Assembly (NCBI GenBank): GCA_029987395.1
Contig: DALTVX010000078.1
Coordinates: 1 to 6,866, forward strand
Source of the DNA: Methanocorpusculum sp.
Lineage (GTDB): Archaea; Halobacteriota; Methanomicrobia; Methanomicrobiales; Methanocorpusculaceae
Direction: 5' to 3'
DNA: 6,866 nt
Shown: positions 1 to 6,169 of the stretch, one piece after another
How positions within the stretch are numbered: position 1 is the stretch's first letter
Layout of the letters: each line of letters starts with the position of its first letter
Made by a program: the position numbers and the translations under genes
The notes under the pieces: model-generated
Seen by the model: only the letters and a program-made list of their open reading frames with translations
Database searches by the model: none
What the model was told of the DNA's origin: nothing

Positions 1-84
1 AACTACCGGGTCTACTGATTTGATGATGACCCGCTGGAGCACTGATCTAATCACTGCTCTTGAACATGTTCGCTTGTCGGAGAG
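1..84 (+). ncRNA. Intron-encoded box C/D guide RNA of pre-tRNA-Trp (5' end cut off)
   Basis: Visible boxes are D' (CTGA, 15-18), C' (ATGATGA, 23-29) and D (CTGA, 42-45). The C'-to-D spacer is 12 bases, the usual archaeal C/D length; the first C box would lie just before base 1. Bases 7-13 upstream of D' pair with 83-89, and by the N+5 rule G10 faces C86, which is tRNA position 39. Bases 34-40 upstream of D pair with the expected anticodon loop of tRNA-Trp, and G37 faces C34. In Haloferax volcanii the homologous intron is known to guide 2'-O-methylation of C34 (D guide) and U39 (D' guide), the same arrangement. Here the position-39 target is C and the guide has G. A 10-base palindrome at 62-71 may form part of the intron's 3' structure. 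Confidence 0.82.
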
Positions 85-120
85 ACCCGTCGATCGTGAG
101 TTCAAATCTCACCGACCCCA
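1..120 (+). tRNA. tRNA-Trp (CCA), 3' part: intron remainder plus 3' exon
   Basis: The 3' exon is 85-120. Position 38 is A85, the anticodon 3' stem CCCGT is 86-90, the variable loop 91-95, the T stem GTGAG/CTCAC 96-100 and 108-112 around the loop TTCAAAT, the 3' acceptor strand CGACCCC 113-119, and the discriminator A120. No CCA is encoded. The 5' exon with the anticodon lies left of the window, so the Trp identity is inferred: GGAG at 79-82 can pair with CUCC (positions 32-35 of tRNA-Trp) to form the central helix of a bulge-helix-bulge. The AGA at 83-85 is then the 3-base bulge, cut after base 84. Intron guide elements that fit tRNA-Trp C34 and position 39 support this strongly. T tracts at 123-126 and 136-139 may end the transcript. 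Confidence 0.85.
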
Positions 121-188
121 CGTTTTCTAAAACTCTTTTGTCGAGAATTATTAAAAATCGAACAATCAACCACCCTTATCTGTGCTCG

Positions 189-285
189 TCGATGTTTTGC
201 TATTTTCCAGGATCATCTTTGCAGGCTTGGCGCGTCGTCATCCTGCAGAAGTGAACTCCGCATAAAAATTTAAAAAAAACATCGA
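189..285. repeat. 10-bp inverted repeat in the tRNA-Trp/pyrH gap
   Basis: TCGATGTTTT at 189-198 is the exact reverse complement of 276-285. Between them, TGCAGG (220-225) and CCTGCA (242-247) could form a smaller hairpin with a 16-base loop. I see no gene in 121-367: no frame gives a convincing protein, and a 64-codon frame that runs out of the tRNA has no family resemblance. With these spacings chance pairing is possible, so no function is assigned. Confidence 0.3.
260..275 (+). promoter_or_regulatory. Candidate TATA region for pyrH
   Basis: The A/T-rich stretch CATAAAAATTTAAAA could serve as an archaeal TATA box, placing the start of transcription near 292 and leaving a leader of about 75 bases. 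A second candidate, CATATATG at 330-337, would start transcription near 358, almost at the gene. The sequence alone does not decide between them. Confidence 0.35.
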
Positions 286-367
286 TCATCGTGAAACGTT
301 CAACAAACACGGTCATTCAACACATACTACATATATGTCGGAAAGGAACACATAATTAGGACGATTT

Positions 368-1075
368 ATGACGAGGGTTGTTATTTCTGTAGGAGGATCG
401 GTCCTAGTACCGTCACTTGATGGACACCGCCTAAAAGAATGGGCTGAATCACTGATCAACCTCACCAACGCCGGTATCCAAATATTTGCCGTGGTCGGAG
501 GGGGAGGGGAAGCCCGAAGATACATCGATGCGTGCCGAAGTGTCGGAATGGACGAAGCCTCAGCAGATGAGATCGGTATCCAGGTCACGCGGATCAATGC
601 CGCACTTTTGATCGGCGCTCTAAAAGAGCATGCCTATCCGACCGTTGCCGAATCCTATCGCGAAGCAAAGACAGCTGGATTATCTGGAAAGATCGTGGTC
701 ATGGGCGGAGTTACCCCCGGTCAGACCACGGACGCCGTAGCAGCAGTACTTGCAGAGCAGGTAGGTGCCTCGCTGATGATCAATATGACCGCAATCGACG
801 GCATCTATACAGCAGACCCGAAAAAGGATGCCTCGGCAAAGAAACATGATCTCCTCAGCCCGCAGGGACTTATCGACCTGATCATGAAGGAGAAAATGTG
901 CGCAGGGTCGAATATGGTCATCGATCTTGTTGCTGCAAAGATCACCGAAAGAAGCTGTATCCCCCTTGTAGTTATAGATGGGCGCACCCCCGCACTTATC
1001 GAAAAAGCTCTTCTAAAAGGCGAATTTTGCGGAACCATCGTCGGAAAATCGGCTGTCAAGTTCCCGATCGTGTAA
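368..1075 (+). CDS. pyrH: UMP kinase (uridylate kinase), archaeal type
   Basis: Phosphorylates UMP to UDP with ATP in cytoplasmic pyrimidine nucleotide synthesis. The 235-residue protein is a complete amino-acid-kinase-fold enzyme of archaeal UMP kinase length. Visible motifs are the N-terminal SVGGSVLVP (7-15), the glycine-rich VVGGGGEARRYI (42-53), GIQVTRINAALLIGAL (70-85), the phosphate/UMP loop MGGVTPGQTTDAVAA (112-126), DGIYTADPKKD (144-154) for nucleotide binding, and CAGSNMVIDLVAAKI (178-192). The order and wording match the hexameric archaeal enzymes such as that of Pyrococcus furiosus as I remember it. ATG at 368 has a modest AGGA site at 358-361 and places the first beta strand right after the start. 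It appears monocistronic: 77 bases with a T-rich stretch (1113-1120) separate it from tRNA-Pro. Confidence 0.95.
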   Translation: MTRVVISVGGSVLVPSLDGHRLKEWAESLINLTNAGIQIFAVVGGGGEARRYIDACRSVGMDEASADEIGIQVTRINAALLIGALKEHAYPTVAESYREAKTAGLSGKIVVMGGVTPGQTTDAVAAVLAEQVGASLMINMTAIDGIYTADPKKDASAKKHDLLSPQGLIDLIMKEKMCAGSNMVIDLVAAKITERSCIPLVVIDGRTPALIEKALLKGEFCGTIVGKSAVKFPIV

Positions 1076-1114
1076 ATAATCCATACACACGATCAGGAAA
1101 CTCGATACACATCT

Positions 1115-1122
1115 CTTTTTAA
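1115..1122 (+). promoter_or_regulatory. Candidate TATA box for tRNA-Pro (and nth)
   Basis: CTTTTTAA lies 30 bases upstream of the tRNA 5' end at 1153. A start about 25 bases downstream of the box falls near 1145, leaving a leader of about 8 bases. The same T run may also help to end pyrH transcription. AATATTA at 1134-1140 is too close to the tRNA to be its TATA box. Confidence 0.5.
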
Positions 1123-1152
1123 GGAGAAGCACTAATATTATTGGGCAATAAG

Positions 1153-1227
1153 GGGGTGGTAGGGTAGCCTGGTCCATCCTAGAGCGTTTGGGACGCTTTG
1201 ACCCCAGTTCGAATCTGGGCCACCCCA
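1153..1227 (+). tRNA. tRNA-Pro (TGG)
   Basis: The acceptor GGGGTGG (1153-1159) pairs with CCACCCC (1220-1226), with discriminator A1227 and no encoded CCA. The D stem is GGGT (1162-1165) with ATCC (1176-1179). The anticodon stem GAGCG/CGCTT (1182-1186, 1194-1198) encloses the 7-base loop TTTGGGA, so the anticodon is TGG, reading proline codons. The T stem CCCAG/CTGGG (1203-1207, 1215-1219) encloses TTCGAAT. No intron is seen. The four-base variable region and an extra base between the D and anticodon stems are slightly irregular but do not break the cloverleaf. The nth start codon follows after six T residues. Confidence 0.94.
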
Positions 1228-1233
1228 TTTTTT

Positions 1234-1884
1234 ATGAATCAAACAACCGCAGAATCCATTCTCGAAGAGTTACATTGTCAGTATCCTTGTAGTCAGGACG
1301 AGAAGAACTTCCTGAAATTTAGAGATCCTTTTGAACTTCTTATCATGACGATCCTCTCCGCACAGACAACCGATGCCATCGTCAACGGTCTGCGGGGTGA
1401 GTTGTTCACCGCGTATCCTGACCCTCACGCTCTGGCATGCGCAGATCCTGCTGACGTTGAACGGATCATTTACTCTGCTGGTTATTATCGGGCGAAAACG
1501 AAGAGCATCATCGGCACGGCAAACATGCTGATAGAAAATTTTGGCGGCGTCGTTCCAAAAACGATCGAAGAACTGATCACTCTCCCGGGAGTCGGCAGGA
1601 AGACCGCGAACATCGTCACAAATCACGGATTTCATGAAGCATACGGAGTCGCCGTGGACACACATGTTCGAAGGCTTTCTCAGAAGATCGGCTTTACGAA
1701 AAACACCGATCCAGATAAGATAGAAAAAGATCTCCTGGAACTGTTTCCAAAAAAATGGTGGAGCGAGATCAATTATCTTTTGATACGCCATGGCAGGGAG
1801 ATCTGTACTGCAAAAAAGCCCAACTGTAAGGAATGCATAATCCGTCATAACTGCCAATTACATAACATGAGAGGTGAAGAGTGA
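1234..1884 (+). CDS. nth: Endonuclease III (DNA glycosylase / AP lyase)
   Basis: Base-excision repair enzyme that removes oxidised pyrimidines and cleaves abasic sites. The 216-residue protein has the usual length. It shows LLIMTILSAQTTD (35-47), the helix-hairpin-helix LPGVGRKTAN (117-126) with the likely catalytic lysine K123, the aspartate motif VDTHV (141-145, D142), and a complete 4Fe-4S ligand set C191-x6-C198-x2-C201-x5-C207. ATG at 1234 fits the N-terminus of the E. coli enzyme (MNxxxxxxIL...). The frame stays open upstream to a TTG at 1198, but that codon is inside tRNA-Pro. There is no ribosome binding site: only six T residues separate the ATG from the tRNA 3' end, so the message is either leaderless or released from a tRNA-mRNA precursor. 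It overlaps the next gene by four bases. Confidence 0.96.
   Translation: MNQTTAESILEELHCQYPCSQDEKNFLKFRDPFELLIMTILSAQTTDAIVNGLRGELFTAYPDPHALACADPADVERIIYSAGYYRAKTKSIIGTANMLIENFGGVVPKTIEELITLPGVGRKTANIVTNHGFHEAYGVAVDTHVRRLSQKIGFTKNTDPDKIEKDLLELFPKKWWSEINYLLIRHGREICTAKKPNCKECIIRHNCQLHNMRGEE
1871..1877 (+). promoter_or_regulatory. Ribosome binding site for the MFS gene, inside the end of nth
   Basis: GAGGTGA matches the archaeal anti-Shine-Dalgarno well. It lies 3 bases before GTG 1881 and 12 bases before the in-frame ATG 1890. The first spacing is short and the second long, so the site does not settle which start is used. Confidence 0.6.
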
Positions 1885-3272
1885 CGGAAATGGGTATACC
1901 TGAGCGAAGAATGGTCCTCTTCGCAACATCAATGGGGGCATTTCTCAACCCAATGATCGCAACGATGGTGATTCTTGCTTTACCATCGATCGGGCTCGAC
2001 TTTGGCGTTTCAGCACATGATCTGGGCTGGATGACCACGGCATTTATTTTAGCAACAGCTATTCTTTTGGTCCCTGCATCCCGTCTGGTTGACACGATCG
2101 GTTATAAAAGATCCTACATCATTGGGGCGCTTATCATTGCGGTGTCCTGTGTCTTCTCAATATTCGCCCCAAATTATACTCTTCTGATCATCTTCCGTCT
2201 CTTTGCCGGCATTGGAGCGGCGTTTGTGATGATAACAGGACTTGCGATCCTGACGCGTGTGTATCCAGCAAACAAACGAGGGATGGTTATCGGGATCAAT
2301 ACCGCCCTGGTCTATGTGGGTGCATCAGTTGGCCCGATCATAGGTGGGTTCCTCACCGAATATGCTGGATGGCGGAGTATTTTCCTCATGATGGTCCCGC
2401 TCTTATTGATATCAGCGATATGCATGGCAAAGTATCTCCGGCAGGAATTCAAAAACCCGTCGAAGTTTTTCGATATCAAAGGGACCCTATTATATGCAGC
2501 GGCAATTTTCTGCACGATGTTTGGGCTTTCCACCATTACGAACAACGGATCCCTGCTCCTCGCAATAATAGGGGCAGGACTCATTGTCATCTTCATATGG
2601 TATGAAAACAGAATTGAGGAACCTGTCCTCCATGTAGAACTGTTCTTCAAAAATAAACGGTTTGCACGATCCTCCTATACAGCACTGCTAAATTACGGCT
2701 GTACATACGGGTCGGTCTATATGGTGAGTCTGTATCTCCAGTCGGTCGGCGCACTCACGGCGATGGAAGCAGGATTCATCATATTTTTCCAGCCGCTCAT
2801 TCAGGCGGTCATGACGCCGATAGCAGGTAAACTTTCAGACAGGTTCGATCCGAGATATCTTGTGACAATTGGGATGGGACTCTCGGCAGTGGGAGTTATG
2901 CTTCTCGCAGGACTTGGACTTACAACGGCGGTCTCCTACATCGCGATAACGCAGGTATTCATCGGTCTTGGCTCGGCCCTTTTTGCAGCACCCAACACAC
3001 ACGCGATCATGAGTTCAGTTCCGCAGCGTGAATACAGTTCAGCCTCCAGCATCGTTGCCGTGATGAGACAGTTTGGTATGCTGTTCTCGATGGCAGTTTG
3101 TATGGCCGCGATATCGGTCTTTGTTGGCGGTCTGGATATGCTTGGACCCGATATGTATCCGGAGTTCGTACAAGCCATGCAGGTATCGATGGTCATCTGT
3201 TCCGGCCTTGCCGTGATAGGTATCTTCTTCTCGTGGTTCCGTGGCAAAGCACCTGAGGTGATGAGCGCATGA
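1881..3272 (+). CDS. MFS transporter, DHA2-like 14-helix drug/proton antiporter family
   Basis: Integral membrane secondary transporter of 463 residues (460 if ATG 1890 is used). The many hydrophobic stretches fit about 14 transmembrane helices, including the extra central pair around 200-240 that marks DHA2 (EmrB/QacA-type) exporters. MFS motif A appears as ASRLVDTIGYKR (66-77) with a weaker second copy GKLSDRFDPRY (316-326). The motif B arginine is R106 in RLFAGIGAA, and motif C is GASVGPIIGG (147-156). The usual DHA2 helix-1 motif LDxTIVNVALP reads LNPMIATMVILALPSI here, with Asn in place of Asp. The substrate cannot be read from sequence; export of a toxic small molecule is the family's usual role. 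It overlaps nth (GTGA) and coaD (ATGA), which suggests coupled translation. Confidence 0.9.
   Translation: MTEMGIPERRMVLFATSMGAFLNPMIATMVILALPSIGLDFGVSAHDLGWMTTAFILATAILLVPASRLVDTIGYKRSYIIGALIIAVSCVFSIFAPNYTLLIIFRLFAGIGAAFVMITGLAILTRVYPANKRGMVIGINTALVYVGASVGPIIGGFLTEYAGWRSIFLMMVPLLLISAICMAKYLRQEFKNPSKFFDIKGTLLYAAAIFCTMFGLSTITNNGSLLLAIIGAGLIVIFIWYENRIEEPVLHVELFFKNKRFARSSYTALLNYGCTYGSVYMVSLYLQSVGALTAMEAGFIIFFQPLIQAVMTPIAGKLSDRFDPRYLVTIGMGLSAVGVMLLAGLGLTTAVSYIAITQVFIGLGSALFAAPNTHAIMSSVPQREYSSASSIVAVMRQFGMLFSMAVCMAAISVFVGGLDMLGPDMYPEFVQAMQVSMVICSGLAVIGIFFSWFRGKAPEVMSA
3255..3261 (+). promoter_or_regulatory. Ribosome binding site for coaD
   Basis: GAGGTGA lies 7 bases before ATG 3269, within the last codons of the MFS gene. 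This is ideal spacing and fixes the coaD start at the ATGA overlap. Confidence 0.75.
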
Positions 3273-3766
3273 AGGTAATGGTGGGAGGGACCTTCGATCC
3301 GCTCCATATAGGCCACCAGCATCTTCTGACGCGGGCATTTATGACAGCAGGACCAGAAGGACATGTGGTCATCGGATTGTCCTCAGATCCTTTTGCTTCC
3401 AGAAAACAACATCCTGTCAGAAGTTATAAGGTCAGGTTCACTGAACTTACCAACTGGATCGAGTCGAAAAAGTTTGGAGCCACCTATGAGATCGAGGCAT
3501 TGTTGGATCAGTTCGGTAGTGCCCTCTCCCAGGATTTTGATGCCCTGGTTGTCAGTCAGGAGACGTTCCCTGTAGGTAATCTCATCAATGCGAGGCGAAA
3601 GGAACTCGGTAAAAAAATGGTGGATCTCTATCAGATCCAATGTGTTATGGCAAAAGACGGAAAGGTGGTGTCCTCTACAAGGATCTATCGCGGGGAGATC
3701 AATAGATATGGCGAACCAATCTCGGAAGAGCAATTTTTAGGAATAGAACAATGGAAAAAAGAATGA
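3269..3766 (+). CDS. coaD: Phosphopantetheine adenylyltransferase, archaeal type
   Basis: Transfers AMP from ATP to 4'-phosphopantetheine, giving dephospho-CoA and pyrophosphate, the penultimate step of CoA synthesis in the cytoplasm. The 165-residue protein belongs to the nucleotidyltransferase superfamily. It has GGTFDPLHIGHQHLL (6-20), which contains the HxGH ATP-binding signature (H13, G15, H16), and the C-terminal VSSTRI (134-139), equivalent to ISSTxxR. The central VVSQETFPVGNLINARRKELG (94-114) is typical of archaeal PPAT and helps to separate it from other cytidylyltransferase-like enzymes. It starts in an ATGA overlap with the transporter and ends inside the next gene. Membership in a unit with a DNA repair enzyme and an exporter suggests shared expression rather than a shared pathway. 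Confidence 0.94.
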   Translation: MKVMVGGTFDPLHIGHQHLLTRAFMTAGPEGHVVIGLSSDPFASRKQHPVRSYKVRFTELTNWIESKKFGATYEIEALLDQFGSALSQDFDALVVSQETFPVGNLINARRKELGKKMVDLYQIQCVMAKDGKVVSSTRIYRGEINRYGEPISEEQFLGIEQWKKE

Positions 3767-4227
3767 GGGATCATCAGTTGTCTGATGAAGAGACAACATA
3801 TCTTCTTGAGAATGCAGCAAGCGGCGTTCTAGCCACGCTCGATGAGAAAGGAAGCCCGTATTGTGTTCCCGTGCATTTTGTGTACCTGGACCAGGCCATC
3901 TATGTTCACGGATTAAATATCGGTGAAAAAATCGACAACATCCAGAGGGATCCACGAGTGGGCTTTACCGCATATACTATGGAAAAACTCCTCTACAATA
4001 CAGATACAAAATCACCCTGTAATGTCAACACAAAGTATCAGAGCGTGGTGATAAAAGGATCTGCAGTTCTCGTGGATGATACGCAGATGAAACTTGATAT
4101 CCTGAAAGCCATTGTTCAGAAATATACTCCTGAGCTCGCCTCGCTTTCGATTCCTAAGAGCGCGGTCTTACAGATAGCGGTGATCAAGATCACACCGGCT
4201 ATCTGTACTGGCAAATATTATCTGTAA
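3751..4227 (+). CDS. Pyridoxamine 5'-phosphate oxidase-related FMN-binding protein (Nim-like)
   Basis: A 158-residue split-barrel protein of the PNPOx superfamily, which binds FMN or F420 as dimers. It shows the opening helix and strand LLENAASGVLATLDEKGSPYCVPVHFVY (18-45), the phosphate-contact region YVHGLNIGEKIDNIQRDPRVGFTAY (51-75), and YQSVVIKGSAVLVDD (96-110). This order is that of the 5-nitroimidazole reductase (NimA)-like branch rather than true PdxH, but the substrate is unknown. ATG 3751 overlaps coaD by 16 bases and has AGGA at 3739-3742 with good spacing. The in-frame ATG 3763 would give an ATGA overlap like its neighbours but lacks a well-placed site. It is the last gene of the plus-strand block. 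Confidence 0.83.
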   Translation: MEKRMRDHQLSDEETTYLLENAASGVLATLDEKGSPYCVPVHFVYLDQAIYVHGLNIGEKIDNIQRDPRVGFTAYTMEKLLYNTDTKSPCNVNTKYQSVVIKGSAVLVDDTQMKLDILKAIVQKYTPELASLSIPKSAVLQIAVIKITPAICTGKYYL

Positions 4228-4233
4228 AAAAAA
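4226..4233 (-). terminator. T8 tract at the end of fhs
   Basis: On the minus strand the fhs stop codon is followed at once by eight T residues, a typical archaeal intrinsic termination signal. The same bases are A8 on the plus strand and include part of the stop codon of the opposing flavoprotein gene, so the plus-strand operon has no equivalent T run here. Confidence 0.55.
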
Positions 4234-5901
4234 TTAGAAGAGACCGGATATATATCCGTCATTGTTCACATCGATCGAGCAGGCAGCCGGAACTGCGGGC
4301 AGCCCGGGAAGAGTCATGACATCTCCGGTCTCTACGACGATAAATCCCGCGCCGTTACAAAGTCGAACGCTGGATGCATTGATTACAAAATTCTTTGGGC
4401 GGCCAAGTTTGGTCGGGTCATCAGAGAGAGAATACTGAGTTTTTGCAATGCAGATCGGTAGATCACTTCTACCAAGAGATTCAATGTCTTTGATCGCGGC
4501 ATCGGCGGCTGGAGAATAAACTACACCGTCTGCCCCGTAGATCCGGGTCGCGATCGTATTGACCTTCTCTTTTATTGGCATATCAAGTTCATAGAGGTAC
4601 TGGAACTTCTGCGACTTTTCACAGGATGCAACGACTTTTTTCGCCAGTTCGATCCCACCCTCCCCTCCTTTGGAAAAGACTTCGGAGATAGCAAACTCTG
4701 CGCCCTGAGATGTGCAGAACTCCTTGAGGACGGACAGTTCTTCATCAGTGTCGGTAGCGAACCGATTGATGGCAACAACGACCGGAACGCCGAACTTCTG
4801 AAGGTTTTGAATGTGTGCTTCGAGGTTGATCATTCCTGCTTTGAGAGCTGCAATGTTTGGGATCGTGGTATCCTCTTTCTTTACGCCGCCATTATATTTC
4901 AGCGCACGAACAGTGGCTACAAGAACGACGGTATTGGGCGTGAGTCCTGCATATCGGCATTTGATGTCAAAGAACTTCTCAGCACCAAGATCGGAACCAA
5001 AGCCTGCTTCTGTGATAACATAATCTGCCATCTTCAAAGAGAGTTTGGTTGCACGCACCGAGTTGCAGCCGTGAGCGATATTTGCAAACGGTCCGCCGTG
5101 AATGAAACATGGAGTGTTTTCCAGTGTCTGGACAAGATTTGGTTTGATGGCCTCCTTAAGAAGCGCGGCCATGGCCCCTTGAGCTTTTAGATCACGGGCA
5201 TAGAGCGGAGTGCCTTTTCTGCTATATCCAAAGATAATAGCTCCAAGACGCGCCTTAAGATCGTCAATATCATTTGCAAGACACAGAATTGCCATAACTT
5301 CACTGGCAACGGTAATCATAAAGTGATCTTCACGTGGAACACCGTTTGTTTGACCGCCTAATCCGATGACGATGTTTCGAAGAGCGCGGTCATTCATATC
5401 CAGACAACGTTTAAAGATGATCCTGCGCGTATCAATATCAAGGGTATTGCCTTGCTGGATGTGATTGTCGATCATGGCACAAAGAAGATTGTTTGCGCTG
5501 GTGATCGCATGGAAGTCTCCGGTGAAGTGGAGATTTATATCCTCCATTGGAACAACCTGTGAGTATCCTCCACCTGCAGCGCCACCTTTCACACCAAAGA
5601 CGGGGCCAAGGGATGGTTCACGAAGCGCGATGACTGCCTTTTTGCCAATCTTAGGCATTGCCTGACCGAGACCGACTGTGGTCGTGGTCTTTCCTTCTCC
5701 AGCTGGAGTCGGATTTATAGCGGTGACCAAAATCAATTTGCCATTTGGCTTGTTTGCCAGACGTTTTTCAAGAGAGTCTGTAAGCTTGGCTTTATATGAT
5801 CCGTAAAGTTCTATTTCATCAGGCGAAATATCAAGAGATGCAGCAATCTCAGTGATTTTTTTCAGTTTGCACTTCTGTGCAATTTCTATGTCAGACAACA
5901 T
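4234..5901 (-). CDS. fhs: Formate-tetrahydrofolate ligase (formyltetrahydrofolate synthetase)
   Basis: Makes 10-formyl-tetrahydrofolate from formate, ATP and tetrahydrofolate in the cytoplasm. The 555-residue protein has the length of bacterial homotetrameric enzymes. It shows the P-loop-like TPAGEGKTTTTVGLGQAM (65-82), the long signature starting REPSLGPVFGVKGGAAGGG (94-112) and continuing through VPMEDINLHFTGDFHAIT (117-134), and the C-terminal LPGLPAVPAACSIDV with terminal GLF. ATG at 5901 is preferred: GGTGA lies 7 bases upstream (5909-5913) and the protein then begins like its homologues. The frame continues up to a TTG at 5952, which sits almost at the predicted transcription start. Most methanogens use tetrahydromethanopterin for C1 chemistry, so this folate enzyme implies a separate folate-dependent C1 pool. 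Gene transfer from bacteria is a plausible but untested origin. Confidence 0.96.
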   Translation of the reverse strand: MLSDIEIAQKCKLKKITEIAASLDISPDEIELYGSYKAKLTDSLEKRLANKPNGKLILVTAINPTPAGEGKTTTTVGLGQAMPKIGKKAVIALREPSLGPVFGVKGGAAGGGYSQVVPMEDINLHFTGDFHAITSANNLLCAMIDNHIQQGNTLDIDTRRIIFKRCLDMNDRALRNIVIGLGGQTNGVPREDHFMITVASEVMAILCLANDIDDLKARLGAIIFGYSRKGTPLYARDLKAQGAMAALLKEAIKPNLVQTLENTPCFIHGGPFANIAHGCNSVRATKLSLKMADYVITEAGFGSDLGAEKFFDIKCRYAGLTPNTVVLVATVRALKYNGGVKKEDTTIPNIAALKAGMINLEAHIQNLQKFGVPVVVAINRFATDTDEELSVLKEFCTSQGAEFAISEVFSKGGEGGIELAKKVVASCEKSQKFQYLYELDMPIKEKVNTIATRIYGADGVVYSPAADAAIKDIESLGRSDLPICIAKTQYSLSDDPTKLGRPKNFVINASSVRLCNGAGFIVVETGDVMTLPGLPAVPAACSIDVNNDGYISGLF

Positions 5902-5907
5902 GTATAT

Positions 5908-5913
5908 ATCACC
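5908..5913 (-). promoter_or_regulatory. Ribosome binding site of fhs
   Basis: On the minus strand GGTGAT ends 6 bases before ATG 5901. This decides the start in favour of the 555-residue protein over the upstream TTG. Confidence 0.7.
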
Positions 5914-5978
5914 ACGAAAAATCTTTGAAGATACCAAGAAAAGTATCTCCAAATGTTGATAACTATTCTCAAATTTAT

Positions 5979-5990
5979 CTTATATATAGG
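5979..5990 (-). promoter_or_regulatory. TATA-box promoter of fhs
   Basis: On the minus strand CCTATATATAAG is a near-ideal archaeal TATA box. Transcription should start about 25 bases downstream, near 5958, leaving a leader of about 57 bases. That leader contains a 6-bp stem (5929-5934 with 5943-5948, 8-base loop). The 200 bases further upstream (5991-6200) hold no gene I can support, only A/T-rich sequence and a 6-bp inverted repeat (6046-6051 with 6069-6074). Confidence 0.7.
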
Positions 5991-6104
5991 CATCTAAGTA
6001 GCTATACGAAATACTTCCAAAGTGTTTGCGCGCAGTAAGTACTATGCAAATTTATGATATATGCGGCGATTTGCTAAATAATTCAATCAAACCAAGTATG
6101 AAAC

Positions 6105-6125
6105 TCTAAAATAAGAATAAAAGAG
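6105..6125 (-). terminator. T-rich tract downstream of tRNA-Thr
   Basis: Read on the minus strand this stretch has two T4 runs separated by ATTCTTA, the kind of oligo-T region at which archaeal RNA polymerase stops. It lies about 80 bases beyond the tRNA and upstream of the fhs promoter, so it may keep the two units apart. Confidence 0.35.
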
Positions 6126-6169
6126 ATTCAAGACCGGCGGTATGAAAAGACTAAGCTTTCACTAAAATT

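Noticed and set aside
60..254. 64-codon plus-strand frame running out of the tRNA-Trp region
   Set aside because: It begins within the tRNA intron and crosses the 3' exon, has no ribosome site and resembles no known protein.
1198..1233. Upstream TTG start that would lengthen nth by 12 residues
   Set aside because: The codon lies inside the tRNA-Pro anticodon arm and the added residues are encoded by the tRNA; ATG 1234 matches family N-termini.
1270..1857. 195-codon minus-strand frame opposite nth
   Set aside because: It lies wholly antisense to a gene with full catalytic and Fe-S motifs; its sequence has no recognisable domain and is best explained as a codon-bias shadow.
2936..3364. 142-codon minus-strand frame across the MFS/coaD junction
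   Set aside because: It is antisense to two well-supported genes and its cysteine- and histidine-rich stretches show no ordered metal motif.
4807..5190. 127-codon plus-strand frame opposite fhs
   Set aside because: It is antisense to highly conserved fhs coding sequence, with no promoter or ribosome site.
5902..5952. Upstream TTG start that would lengthen Fhs by 17 residues
   Set aside because: It sits at the predicted transcription start without a ribosome site, while ATG 5901 has GGTGA at good spacing and gives the normal protein length.
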